The notes beneath the pieces are model-generated. The model was not told the origin of the DNA, made no database searches, and saw only the letters and a list, made by a program, of their open reading frames with translations. This document shows positions 34,615 through 48,005 of a DNA stretch of 64,000 bases, in pieces. The stretch is from contig CM049307.1 of assembly GCA_026874595.1 (NCBI GenBank), positions 58,228,870 through 58,292,869 of the forward strand, in the 5' to 3' direction. Position numbers and translations under genes: made by a program. Source of the stretch: Sipunculus nudus. Lineage: Eukaryota > Annelida > Sipuncula > Golfingiida > Sipunculidae. The stretch's first letter is position 1. Each line of letters opens with the position of its first letter.

Positions 34615-37600
34615 GTGAGTAGTTATTATTATTATTATTATTTTTATTATTATTATTATATAATTCGTATTTAAAAAATATATATATATAAATGATGGTG
34701 TATCAGGATGCGTGTATAAAGTGAACAAGTAAAGTGTTGCATTTTCTAATACAATGAAAGACAAGGCCTTTAAAACTGTCTACAACATAAAAATTAAAAG
34801 AATTATGCTGTTCACTTATTCAGTTACTAAATGATTGAGCATACAGTGTTCTCCCTCATCAAAATAGGCTCATTTCGTCTGTGCTATTTCAGCCCTATTC
34901 TATTTCTAGTCAATTTTCTGACAATAACCATATACCTTGTATTTTTCTGAAGTAATAAATCTGTGTTTATGTCTTCGTAATGACTCTATGAGAAACACAA
35001 AGGATCCGTAGCCAATAAAACTATGAGCCATTGTATTGTTTCATTACTTATGTATACGCCTTATTCTGTAACATTGAATAAATAACTCTCTTCCTCGATA
35101 AAGAAAACAAAAACAGCAAGAGGCTAATCATGTCAATAATCAAAGGACTGACTTCCCGGATGCAGACGTCTGCTGAATTCGTAACTTTATTGAGAAAAAT
35201 CTGACTCTGTTTTAGTGGAAACCAATGTAATGGCTTGATACAAACAAGTCTATAACATGTGACGCCATGAGGGATGGTAAAAGCTAACCCTCTCACAAAG
35301 TCATCACGAAAAGCGACTTCCTCTGTCCGGTGTCGCAAACAACTTCGGATCATGACAGAAACTACAAGGATTAGATTCCTAAAAAGAAAATCACAAGCAA
35401 AGACACGCTCTCATTTTGAGAGCAGACGCCAAATGGACCCACTTTCATCTGTTCTCTCCGGTTCTGGCGCTAAGAGTCTGCTCTTTCCAACAGATAGAAG
35501 AGTGCAGGATGCAATTATCCACAGCTCAAACCAGTAATAGTCACTCTTCACAAAACTAAAAGCCTATATAATGCGTCGGGAACGGATATAGACCCATTGT
35601 CTCTGTACAAAACGGTATGGGCTCTGAATAATGGGCGAATAAATGAAGTGTTGAAGTTCTATCATAAAAAAGAAACTATGCAAAAGAACGTGGATAAACC
35701 CATAGAAGACCTGTAGACTGATTCAAGTTAGCAGTTAACATTCAGATTATAGAGCTGAATTTGTAGAGTTATTGGACACAAAACAAAGATTTCCTCTCAC
35801 ACCATAACTTTTTTTTTCAAATGGATTATCTTGAAAGCAATATGCTTACAACTTTATAACTGTCAACCACGCATTTTTCGACCATATTTCTAAACTAAAA
35901 TTATAAATAAGTGCAGATAAGTTTTATCTTGATTTTTTTAGTTCAAGTAATCATCTATTTTTCAGTGTGGAAATGCAAGTCAAACTATGTAGGGTCTTTG
36001 CTTTCGTTAAATACATATTTTGGTCACAAAAAGAGGGCTTTATGAAATGCCGCTCTCATGTACAAAAGTTTTACGGACATTGGGATCGGTAGGAGCTGGA
36101 GCAAATAATAGCTAAACAAAATTTTAATTCTTGGAAATGTTGCTGATTGGTGCTCTTCCTTAAACTTCCTCAATGTATATTTAACAGTGACAAAAGAGAC
36201 ATTTTGATTTTGTTCATACGCATATACCATTAAAGAATTGAAATACATTTTGGTATTCGACTGGCAAATATGGCTAATTTCCACATGAATTGCCTCAGCT
36301 GGTTTTTACAAAAATGCTGGTCGCTCTGCATATTTGATTATGTGGAAAAGCGTGGACTTAGAGATAATGATTTCAGTATGCATGTGCTCATTATTTGAAT
36401 TGACTCAATATTAGTGAATAATTAAGCTAGAGATGTTATTTTATTGGGAGGTAAACCTAGTTCTGTCTACGACGATTCTCTCCTGGCTTCCAAATTATTT
36501 TCAAAACTGCTCCTGAAACTATTCATTCAGTTGATTCCGCGTCGTTTTTTTTTTTTTTTTTACTTTGAAAGTAATATTTGTAAAGAATTTATTATAATTA
36601 ATCAAATTATTTGTAAAACTACTATTCATTTTAACAGGTTCAAAATTAACAATAATCAAACAGGGCGTTGCTTTGTAATAAAAGGACTTGTTCACAATGT
36701 CATGCATGGAAGATACGTAGTACAATTGGCAAGAAACGCTATATTTATGACCAAATCCAAAAATAATCTAAATTCATAGTATATTCAAGGAAGTGTACAT
36801 CCTTTAACACCTGCTGACACACAATTATTTATAATAGTATACATATTGTTAAACTTTCATTAATTTTAACATGATATTGTAACATTTATAAAAAAAATTA
36901 AAGGTACACAAAATATACCGAGTAGTAATATGCCACTTTTAGTCGACTTATATTAAACTACAAGACAATATCTAAAAGAAATTATATATTTGTTTTTTTT
37001 TTCCTCTACTTGTCTTGTTGAAAAGTGAAATTTTAAATATTAATGAAAATTTGAAAAATATGTAAACCATCAGAATATAACACTGTAAAAAGGGTCAAAT
37101 AATTTCAACTTTAGGTGGTCGATAAATGAATTTTATTGATTTTAGATAAAGGATATTTTGCCAATTGTTCTACGTGAAGCACAAACTTCGTTATTTATAA
37201 AAGTGGTAGCCTACGAGAAAGTTTATGTTTACAGACTTATTTCGCGTTACATAGTGTCACTCGTGCATCTTGCGTCAAAACCAGACTCTTCCTGGAAACT
37301 GGTTTGGCTGGATGATACCCGGCCTTTATTCGTGTTTCCTGGTAGGCATTGCCCGCTTAATGGCCTAGTATAGGTCGAAGAGCTACTTGTTAGAGAGACC
37401 GATACATGCCGTCAGCTGAACAGGCGCCAAAATCTAATCAGTCGTCCCCGTTAGGAACAAAATTGAATAGTGTTGTGGGGTCTGGAAATGTTGGGCACGT
37501 TTTGGGAGGCTTTGTAATTCTGGCTATCGCAATGTTGTCACTCTCAGACAATCTTCCAGATTTGCCCTCAACACTCCATTGTGAGTGATAGCTCCCATGG

Positions 37601-40600
37601 GGCGGTCTGCATTCATTTTAGTTTATAGCTTCCCCTTGTTTATAGTCCACAAATCGCCTGTGGTTGGTCATGTTAAACATTTATTTTGTGAAAAATGTTC
37701 TAACTTAATAAGAACCTGCATTAGCCCAAGGTTTGTTGATATCTAATGTCTCATAAAAAGCTGATATTTCGTCTCGTAAATATTATTTTGTTCCTTCATA
37801 AATCTCTTTACCCTGAACTACTTACGTCTTTGATAACCCGTATTCTTGTGATTTTATGTGCTAGCTACATTCTGAGCATCGCTACTTGCTTGTAAACGTC
37901 GTTGTCACACCAACCAAGCAACGTTTATAAGAATATGCCCTGAACAGTCATATCTGATTTTGATGATCACAAATAGGTCAAGGAATCAACCACGCAAAAA
38001 AGCTGCCTTCAATCCAGAGATTTTACAACCCAGCTTCATAAATATGTTACCCTTCTGTATAGAATATCCTCTCACTAAATTTGACATTTGTTAACAAAAA
38101 TCTCATTTTTATTTCATATATCTGTTAAACGGTGATTTATACTATTGAATTGATAGATGTGCATTATAAGATTCACCTCCTTTAACCTTCTTCCTTTACT
38201 AATTCAATGACTATGAATATACCAAATACGGTACTGTTGGAACCGCTAAAACTTGAGAAATTTGGTCAGTATCAAGCATGTCTGAATTTTCAGATTTTCA
38301 AAATAAATGTTTGAGAACCGGGTCGTCAAATGTGCTTTTATAACTGCCCAAAATACAATCAATAATTATATCAAAGACGGTCAGGTTATGTAAAGGCCAT
38401 TAGTTGCTTCTTACATGTTTGCCAAAAACTACACCTTATGTCTGTTATTCAACAGTACGGTGAACCTCCGAGTTAAGGACACTGACGGAACCGGATATTT
38501 TGCCTACAATAGAGAGGTGCTCTCAGTAGGAAGGTTATAGATTCCGGGACCTACATTCAAAAGGTTGCAATTAAGTGGCCGTAAATAATAGTTGTCCTTA
38601 GTATAGAGGTGCCCGTATGGAGAGGTTCCTTATATAACAAGTTTGTTATATATGTGTTCGAGCATGAATTAATCAAAGCCCTTCAGCTTATAAGACAAAA
38701 CATCGCCGGAGTTTAGCTGTTTGACTAAACATATTGTTACAGACTGCACAAAGTCTCGCCGATTTTATCTCCTGACGTAAAACATTGCTCAATTTTCAGT
38801 TATCGTAGAATTTTCGCTATTAGTTTCTTGCCAAAGGTTAAAGTGTAAGCAGTGTTTGGTAAATACATGGGCTTGGCGGGCTGCAACCCAGGGCCTGCGT
38901 GTCTAGAGGTGCCGCGAGCCACCTAAAAATACCATTTATTTTATTTCTTTTGTACGAACAAACAATGTAATTAATGAGTGTACGTGGACCACATTAATTT
39001 TTATTGTATCATATAGACCCAGTATATAAATATGGGCGTACAAGGGTCTCCCGCCTAGTGCTTGCAACTGCTTTGTAACCCGCAATGACAAAAAAACCTT
39101 GCCTAGTTTCCGGCAAACTTCATGTTTCTCCTGTTCCATCTTTTTTTCGCACTGCTCATTTTCTTTTCCCGTATTATGATATTTTATCCATTACTGGTGT
39201 ATCTATCCACATATTGTACTCAATTATGGGGTTACTTTTCTAGTATTATGCATTTTATAGCTTTACTATCCATAGCTCTCGGTAATATATTGTCAACTCC
39301 TATTCAATGTTAGCATATGTTTTCCTTCTTTATCAATTTACACAGGAATATGAATTCTGTTATGCTGGTAACAATATCTTCTAAACTTAGAATAAGTAAT
39401 TTGATAGAAATGAATTGGCATTCTAGACAATTTATTATTTGTTACATGTAAAACCCTGAAATGAGTATCCTGTAACCTCATAGGGCACCGAAACGTAAGG
39501 ACACACATCTGACTACCAGATATCTTTGACCTTCGTGAATCTCTGCTGCCCTCTGAGACTGGTTAATGATGTTTTGTAGGTTCTGTCCTTGGCCCTTGTA
39601 AACCAAGTCTTTTTTCCTCATGATAATGCGTAGTTCAGCTGATATAAAGCTAAATTTCCTTTTACATGGAAAGTCGGACTACGGACATTTTTTATATTTT
39701 AGGGCCCTTAATTCTTTATTTAACTCGCCATAAATAAAACTAAAATAAATCAATTATAAATATTTAGAATAAATTTATCATGAATAATGTTCAACTGGTT
39801 TTACAGTAATTTTTCGCCCCCCCCCCCCCCCCCCCCCGTTCAACTGACAAGGAGCCGTTGTCTCACCAATAGGGTTGGGTATCGCCTACAATTTTCGTAT
39901 TGCAATATATTGCAATGTGCGGTAACGTTTTTCGACACATCTCACCATTGCCTTTATGCGTAGGGAGACCTGCGTAAATAGACATTCAAATAAGTGTTCA
40001 ATTAAATGCAGAACTCACAAAATATAAGTGGAAACTTTTTTAACATTCGAAATGTAGGGAAATATAGAAATGTAAGCGGTAATGATAATGACCTTCTACC
40101 AAGTCTCCGAAGACTGAAAATATAAGCCGTTTCTTCACATGGGGCTTCTCATGTGGTCTGCATGTATACCTCTAGATAACGTGGTATAAAGGTTCCAGGA
40201 TTTAAGTCCCGTTCCGGGGATATTTTTCAATGCCTCGTACCTTGACACGTGTCCTTTGCCTGAACGCGTCTCCAAATAAGTTTTAATTCTGTTTGGCATC
40301 TCCAGTGTTTCCAAGTATCACTATCCGTTTTCAATAAACCTGTCTTTTACATGACTAATGCCATACTAATATTCATGTCTTCCTGTTACAGATTTATCCA
40401 AATCCAACGTAATGTGCCGTCTTTAGGATAACCTGACTTGCATGATTATTTGTATTTTTATTTGTCACACGTGTCCAGTATAAGAACAATGAATATTCGA
40501 TTGGTAAGAAATTAAACCTCGGAGTAAAAAATTTAAAAATGCATGTTTTATCAATATGTTTCAGCGTTCCGAGTAGTGTTTACAGAAACATCGATGTTGT

Positions 40601-43600
40601 GGTCTTAAATACCCTAGACTTGATAACTTAACTAATACAAGACAGAATTCTGAATTGTAGAATTTGAAAGAATCATGCGCAAATAACCCTTTCTCTAGAA
40701 CCTGTTATTGTAAATTCTTCCCGGAAACTGTTATGGTAAGGGCTTGTAGATGCTCATTATTTAATAAGGTAAATACTATTCGGTAAGTTGATGGGTCCTT
40801 CGAGACCTGTTGGGATGCCTGAGTGGTTAACGTGTTTGACCATGGAGATGCCACACTGGGGGATGTGGGTTCGAAGCTGACAGTTGCAGACAGTGATGTT
40901 GTCGAGTCCGCACCATCCGAGTCCGAGAGTAACTCCGAGTCCAGGACACTCGAGTCAAAGTCCTTGATATTCGAGTTAAAGTCCACCTTCTTTAAGTCCG
41001 AGATATTTGGAACTCGAGTCCAAGTCCGAGTCCAATACAAATATCCATAAAGAACGATTTAAAATGGAAATTGCAGTTTACCAGGTTCATTTTTAAGTTA
41101 CAGTGCACACATGCTTTTACTATAATGGTTAATTACAATTATAGCTCCCGATGCTGCACAATCTTGGTATATGTTGTGTTATTATTTTGTAATATTCTTT
41201 TACTAGTTCGCACATGTACATAAGTCTTTATAATATGTGACAGAGTAACTTTTCTGTTGCATGGACTCGAGATGGACTCGGCTTGATTTCTCGAGTACAG
41301 GACCCTCGAGTCCAAGTCCAAGTCCCTAAAAATGTGGACCCGATACGAACTCGAGTCCGAACTTGGACTACATCACTGACTGCAGAGGTCAGGTCGTGGC
41401 GGATATCCATCCAGAGTCTCTAAAGTACTGGGAATATTACCGGGAAACCGTACTTATATCGTGATAGCTTCATCATTGTCGGCGACCTGGGTGGTCACGG
41501 TTGAGGGGAGATGGCTGGCTTTGTGAAAAGCAAGGACGTACTTCCCGATAACCAATTCCTTACCAATGTGTCTAAACAAGGTTTTATTGTAGATGGCCCA
41601 AGTTGACACATTGGATACAAGAAATCCAACAAATTTAAATGGAAAGGGCCAGACCGGCACGTATCTGTATCAAGTATCTGTTAAGTGTCTTTCGAACGCT
41701 CATTCCACTACCAATGCCACCTGTTTTTTTTTTATTTTGCGATAATTTAGCAAAATACACAAAAGCTTACCTGTTTTGACCGCATGGAGAAATAAGACAA
41801 ATGTGGCGATTAAATATAACAGCAAAATTTAACTCTCCTTTATGTGAATTCCATAAAATCCATTGAAAACTAATATAACTGAACAGATACCCGGCACAGC
41901 GACATATTTATGAGGGCTCGAGCTGACGATCTTAAACTACATACATTTGACGAAACACACAGATGACGTAACAGTGATATTTGTGAGAAATGCATTTGTA
42001 AGCCACGTTCCCTCATGTGATAACAGCTGTATTGAAATAGCTAACGAAATAAATTAAAAAGAAATATCGTGAAAATTTGGATGGAAAAAATTGTTGGAGC
42101 AGAGTACGGTAAAACACTGTCTTTAAAAAAACGTGAAGGGTAAACATAGGGCTTAGAGGCGTCAGGAATGAATGCCCTCTTTGAAGGCCAAACCATGGCA
42201 AATGGGTATTAAGCGAAACCGCAAATATCATTAAGTGACCCGTATGTTTCCAGATTATGTAAAGACAGAGGTGAAAGCACGTACGATCTGTCTGATTTTA
42301 TTTCGGTTAAACAGTACTTTTCTCCAAGAGACACAGTGTTAGTTGACTTTCCCCAGGACAGATGCCCAGCTGTTGTGAAGTGTGGCCCATTTCGGGAGTT
42401 CGCTTAAGGGCTTATACATCTGCACACTCGGGCAATCCTTTGAACTATTGATCAATTACAACTGGTGTGAGAACCCGACACATCAACCGTAAAATGACGA
42501 CTGACGCTTACACAACAGTGAACCCATCCAATCACCCTAACACTCTTCTTGCCTATATTTTTAACACACTTTGTTAAAACCCTCGGGTGCTCTGAATGTT
42601 TCCAGTCAGAAAAAGGTAGTCACGAACAATATTGCACGAGTCCGGGTTATTACTTTCCTTGCCTGAGTGCTTATCCAGGGTACAGGCCACATATTATTAG
42701 TCGCCCATAAAATCATAAGAAATTAACAATAGGACTAATTTCAACAGCTGCCACGGTCACTATATATAAGAATATATCATTTCCATATAAAATATGACCA
42801 AATCAGGAACCTGGGTCTCGCCTCATCCGATTAATCTACCGAAGACCGAGATAGCGCGCGTAGACGATTGTGGTTTGGTTTGCATGTTAATAGCCAACCT
42901 TTCCATCTGAGATAGGCAAAGAGTTTTTTTAAAGCTTCTATTAAAGTGAAAAGTAAAGTACAAACAAGTACAATATCACATTACAAACACAAAATAACAG
43001 AAAAAAAATGATAGACATGTTCAACACATCAAAAAATCAACACATATATAAAAACGTATAACTACAGCTTACATGTAATCAAACATTTTTAGCAGCATGT
43101 TTTTTTCCATTCCACAACATATTATTTTTGCTAATTTAATACAAAGTGTTTCACGATCGGACGAAAAGATTTAGCAAGTGGACCGACACACACTCGATGT
43201 GTACTAGCAAGTAGCACATAGTACAGAGAATTCAAGCCATACCAAAGCAAATTAAATTGCTCGACATAAGGATATACCACTTGTGACACGACCTAGAGAT
43301 TAGTTTTGACTTTTTGAGGAGGGTGGATTAAACCAGTCAAAAAGGAAATTTTGCCAGCCTGTTGTAAGGATACACAGACGTTCAATCAATTTTCTCTGAT
43401 ATCTTCATGAGTATAAATTTGCATTATTAGTGCATGTTTTGATTACATGGAAGGGATAGGGAAAGAGCAGAAATCCCTTAAAGTATCGCGACCCTGCGAA
43501 AATTGAATCGGCGAGCCCGTAGAACTTTTTATGAGCGGCCTTATTTCCTCGTTTATAACACTTCACTTTATGTTCTAATTATTATCTTCTATTAGGCATA

Positions 43601-46600
43601 TCTCAAGGTTTCCAAACGTTTGACACTTTCTCGTGAGAATGATACCCCGTTTATACCCCCGGGCAAACTTTGAAATAAACTCATTTGCAAAGCAATTGTG
43701 TCCCCGGAGAATCCAACCGTGCTTATTACCAGAGATTACCAGGCGTGTCAATTCCAGTACCCGGATGACATGACCGCTGACGTCTGCCTATTTATTTTTA
43801 ACATGGACTGGGGTTAAAGGCCGTCAGCAGGCCAGACGTGTCGTTCCATTCCACGCTTCAGTATTCAGACACGCCAATCACTCAAAGCCTTCAACTGACG
43901 TCTATTTCCCCCACTGTAATTGGCCTGTAAACGAGGGCCCTACTTTGCCTAGACGCAGTAACCGTCTTTGTCTTGGAGGCTTACTATATATATATATATA
44001 ATGTAGGATATACTTTGCTCAGATTTTATGTACCAACACCATGATCAGACAAAGCCGAAGGTATAAGTATTGCGGGGAAGGATTAAGGCTATAGGAAAAG
44101 GACGGGTCCAACCATGGAAGACTAATGATAAAACCTAAAAAAAAGTCGAAAGGGCCGGAAAAGTGTTGCCCTAGCCACAACAATTTGTCTGAAATCCGTT
44201 TCAAGAGGTTGCGGCGGCAAAAAAAGGGGTATGGATCCAAACACATTCAATCGGAACATCTTCTTGGCAAATCAGACGATTCAGAGTTTTGCAAATGGCG
44301 CGTTGTTACTAGTGACCTTCATATTCCGCCATAGGCAACAAGTCACCTAGGTTACATGTTTTTTTCTCTTTGTCAACATTGGCTATAATGTACTCTGTTT
44401 ACCAACAACTTGCAGATAAACAAGCTCAAGCATCTGTCACTGAGCCGTTAACAGAATTTTTCGTAAAAGGAATCAAACGGTCCATTATTATGTAGGCAGT
44501 ATAAACGATCGAATAAGCCCATAATTTCTACAGAAAAAGGCAAGGGAATAGCTTGCTTGCATATGCATATTGTATAAAGTTAGCTTGAGACCCCTGGACT
44601 TTTTTTATTTTACTTTTCAAAACTATGTGTAAAAAAGGCATGCACTGTCAGATACAGAATTACTCCTTTCTTTACGGAAACCAGTGTGTATCCAATCACG
44701 TAGAACTCATTGTTTCTTATGATATACAGGCATCTTATGATAACCATTTTCATTAGTAGCAGTTACTGATATTACTGCAGAAAGAAGCATCTGGTTTCTT
44801 CAAATGATAATGCAATTGAATCGTAAGTTCAGTGTTACATTTTTTAAAACGTTTTCTGCAAATAAAAAGGCAATTGAATCGTAAGTTCACATTTTTTTTG
44901 TTAAAAGAAAGAGAATAATTATCACCGAGAAATCTCGAATTTCAGGTATCTTCGAAGTTAGCTGTATTTATGCGTTTAGAATACATACGAAAAGTATGAT
45001 TAAATGGTATAATTAAAGCTAGGGCATAGTGTCGTTGTTGTTTAACCCATCGCGAGCTCAAACAAAGAACTCTAAGTCTTATGGGTGCCAACTTAAACAG
45101 CAACGTTGAACTCTCTTATGTTACAGCCGAACTACTACAGGACAAAATTAAAAGCATAAAGCTGCGTTTTAAGGTGCGAAGGGTTAAGGCTAGGACATAA
45201 ATCATAGGTTTCTGGGATCTTCTCTGGGCAGGCCATCACGTGATACGGTCCCATCATACATCGCTTGATGATTCACGGGCAGACCACACGTCAATATGAC
45301 GCATTAAATGGCGAAGGCACCGGGCTAAATGAGACAAAATTCAAGTTTGTCTCTCTCTCCTTCTCCTGTTTAATCATCCATTTTGCCGACATGAATGCAT
45401 CAACATGATATCCCTCCTTCTAAATTGCCCCGGAGACCTTAGGATAAATGAACTATAAGCATGAACAGGTGCTTGGGGGACAGCAGTATCGCCTTCAGCA
45501 CCTAAACCTCTGATCACTGTCCGCCTTCCAACGGTCCCGGTCATAAATACAGGCTATAAAAGAACGGGAGCAGGGCCCCTAAACAATCGTTTCTGTCGGA
45601 ATCTGCCAAATTCCTAGTGATATATTTAACATTGATAATAATGCATTTTGTTCCCCGAGACTAAATTACTGTTTTTATATTGGCAACAGGTCGTTTTCCG
45701 TCCGGCCAAATGGCATGAGTTATTACAAAGAAGTCAATCTGGCGGCTCCAAAGAGCCTGGCCTTACATCGGCCAGAGAAGCTAACATCCACTCTTTGTGC
45801 GGCCATATATTTCTGATCCACCAATTTTGTACAGTTATTCTTAAGACCCCCAATATATCCCCCGCAGTTTGTTAACTTTACATATACGTGACGCTTGATT
45901 TACGCGCAACGCAGTGAAAAATGCATAGCCGAATGTTGCATCTTCCCTCATAGTGTCGTGTTTTTCTCTGTTTCAGCTGTCAGGTAATGATTTCTGTTAA
46001 CGTTACCTCTGATCTATCTCTGCTTTGTTACAACATGGGCGCAAGTTTCTTTCACGGTGTATAATCATCCTCATACTTGAAAGACCCTCACTGACACAAA
46101 TCACTTGCTATATTTGTCATTTCATCAAATTCTCTTTGAAGGGAGCCCATCAGGACCAACCTTATTCCAATGACCCGGGTGGTCCTTACTCCGTGGTCAG
46201 TACGTTATACCCATTCGAGAACATTTTCTGTTTTATCGCTTTTTAAATTGTGTTTCTGAGTACCCAAACAGGGACATTAGTACAGGATCAAGAAGGTACA
46301 CACTTATCAGTCAAAATATAATCTATCCTGCAGTAATGTGACCAAAGAATGACGATCGTAGTGCAGTTTTTATTTTTTGTCTGTCGGAAAACTTTATGAA
46401 ACATCCCGAAATATGCACATCGTACATTCTTATACCCTTGTCTAATATAAGTGAACAAAAATGACCTGCGCCGAACCCTGAGAAGAATCCAAAATATGGC
46501 AAAATAGCATATAATGCCCCTACATGGTCATCGCATGAAAATCTTAAAGGTGCCCATTCACCTACCTTTGGTTGAAAAAGAATATGTGATTTCTGGTTTA

Positions 46601-47943
46601 TGATTCTCCATATTTATAGAAAATAATGCTTTCTCATCTGAGCAATAAACATTGCAGAAAAACGAATGTATCAATGAACCAAGACAATATAAACACCACA
46701 CACCCCTACAGTATTTTTGTCAGGTGCGAAAGCATTGTGACGTCACTATTATCTGACATAATGTTTCTTGGACGGTACTGTCCAGTTATACTGCAAAAAC
46801 CTGACACAGGATAGACATGGTCCTCTTTTTATATTATTCCACAAACATATCATGTAAGTAAATCCTGTTTCAGGTGACCTTTGGGGGAAAACTGCGTGAT
46901 TTGCAAATTAAGAAAATGAACCAATTTTCTATCTTGACTTTTTTATCATTTCAGTGCTATCCTTAGTTTCAAGCAGCTTGACCTTGACCTTGATAGCATG
47001 TGACCGCTTCTTCGGGATAGTGTTCGCCATGAAGGCCCGGATGACTGAACGGCGAGCTTGGGTCTTTATCATCTTAGTCTGGATGTGCTCCGTGGGTATT
47101 TCGTCACCACTTCTTGTGTACCGCTATCAGCGCGTGCGCGAGTGGCTGGACCATTTAGAGATATGGTGTAATGATGACTGGCCGCCCATAGTTAAGACAG
47201 ACCCTCTGACTGGTTTGAAGACGGTGATCTACCCGTCAAGGACTGTGTATTACACCTTCGTCTCGGTAATGTTATATTTCCTACCTATTCTCATCATGTC
47301 AGTGGCTTACATTGTCATCATCTGGCGACTACGCTCAAGTCGGGTGCCCGGGGAGAGGATCAAAACCGATGTATCGGTACAGGACAAGGTCAAACGAAAG
47401 GTGAGAGCATAAGGTTTTCAAACTAAACTTATTTCTGTCTAAAAGATAATACAAAAGGGTTTCAATAGTTTTTTTTTAAGTTTGACTTGTATCTATTCTG
47501 ATCTTTGCCAGAGCGATCGATATGCGTATGGATTATAGTCATTGCATGTATTCTGATCAGACCCGTTGATAACTGCACTGGCTTAATTGCAAAATCGATA
47601 CATTGAAATATTTTAAGAAGAATTATTAAATAACCAGGCTCCTTTGTATCATTCCTAGACAAACAATGGTTCTGTTAACGCATGCACCCACTATGAATTC
47701 AATGAAGCTGAGTTTTAAACAAAAACAATTATTTTTTTAATCAATAAATGAATCTATTATTTTATATATTGCCTACTCATGAAATTTCCTTCCGAATGAC
47801 ATTAGGTATATTGTAATAATACATATAATGACAGAACTGTTTCGCTATTGGTACTTTTTGGCGAAGTTGGTGGAACGTTGGACTTATGTACCACCAACAT
47901 GAGTTCGAATCTTGGATTGATCCTACTTTATTTTCCTCTGATG

Positions 47944-48005
<62 letters not shown>

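Larger units (their letters stand above)
34615..46954 (+). other. GPCR intron 1 (12.3 kb)
   Basis: A GT-AG phase 1 intron. It starts GTGAGTAG and at once runs into a (TTA)n tract. It holds mostly unique AT-rich DNA, an element fragment near 38468-38640, a 21-base poly-C run (39817-39837), the SINE plus hAT fold-back composite (40808-41420), an inverted copy of a dispersed repeat (44258-44433) and a 58-bp tandem duplication near 44812-44890. No other coding exon was recognised in it on either strand. Confidence 0.85.

Noticed and set aside
40705-41050. Acidic 111-codon frame on the - strand and its 75-codon partner on the + strand
   Set aside because: Both translate the GAGTCC repeats of the hAT-type fold-back element.
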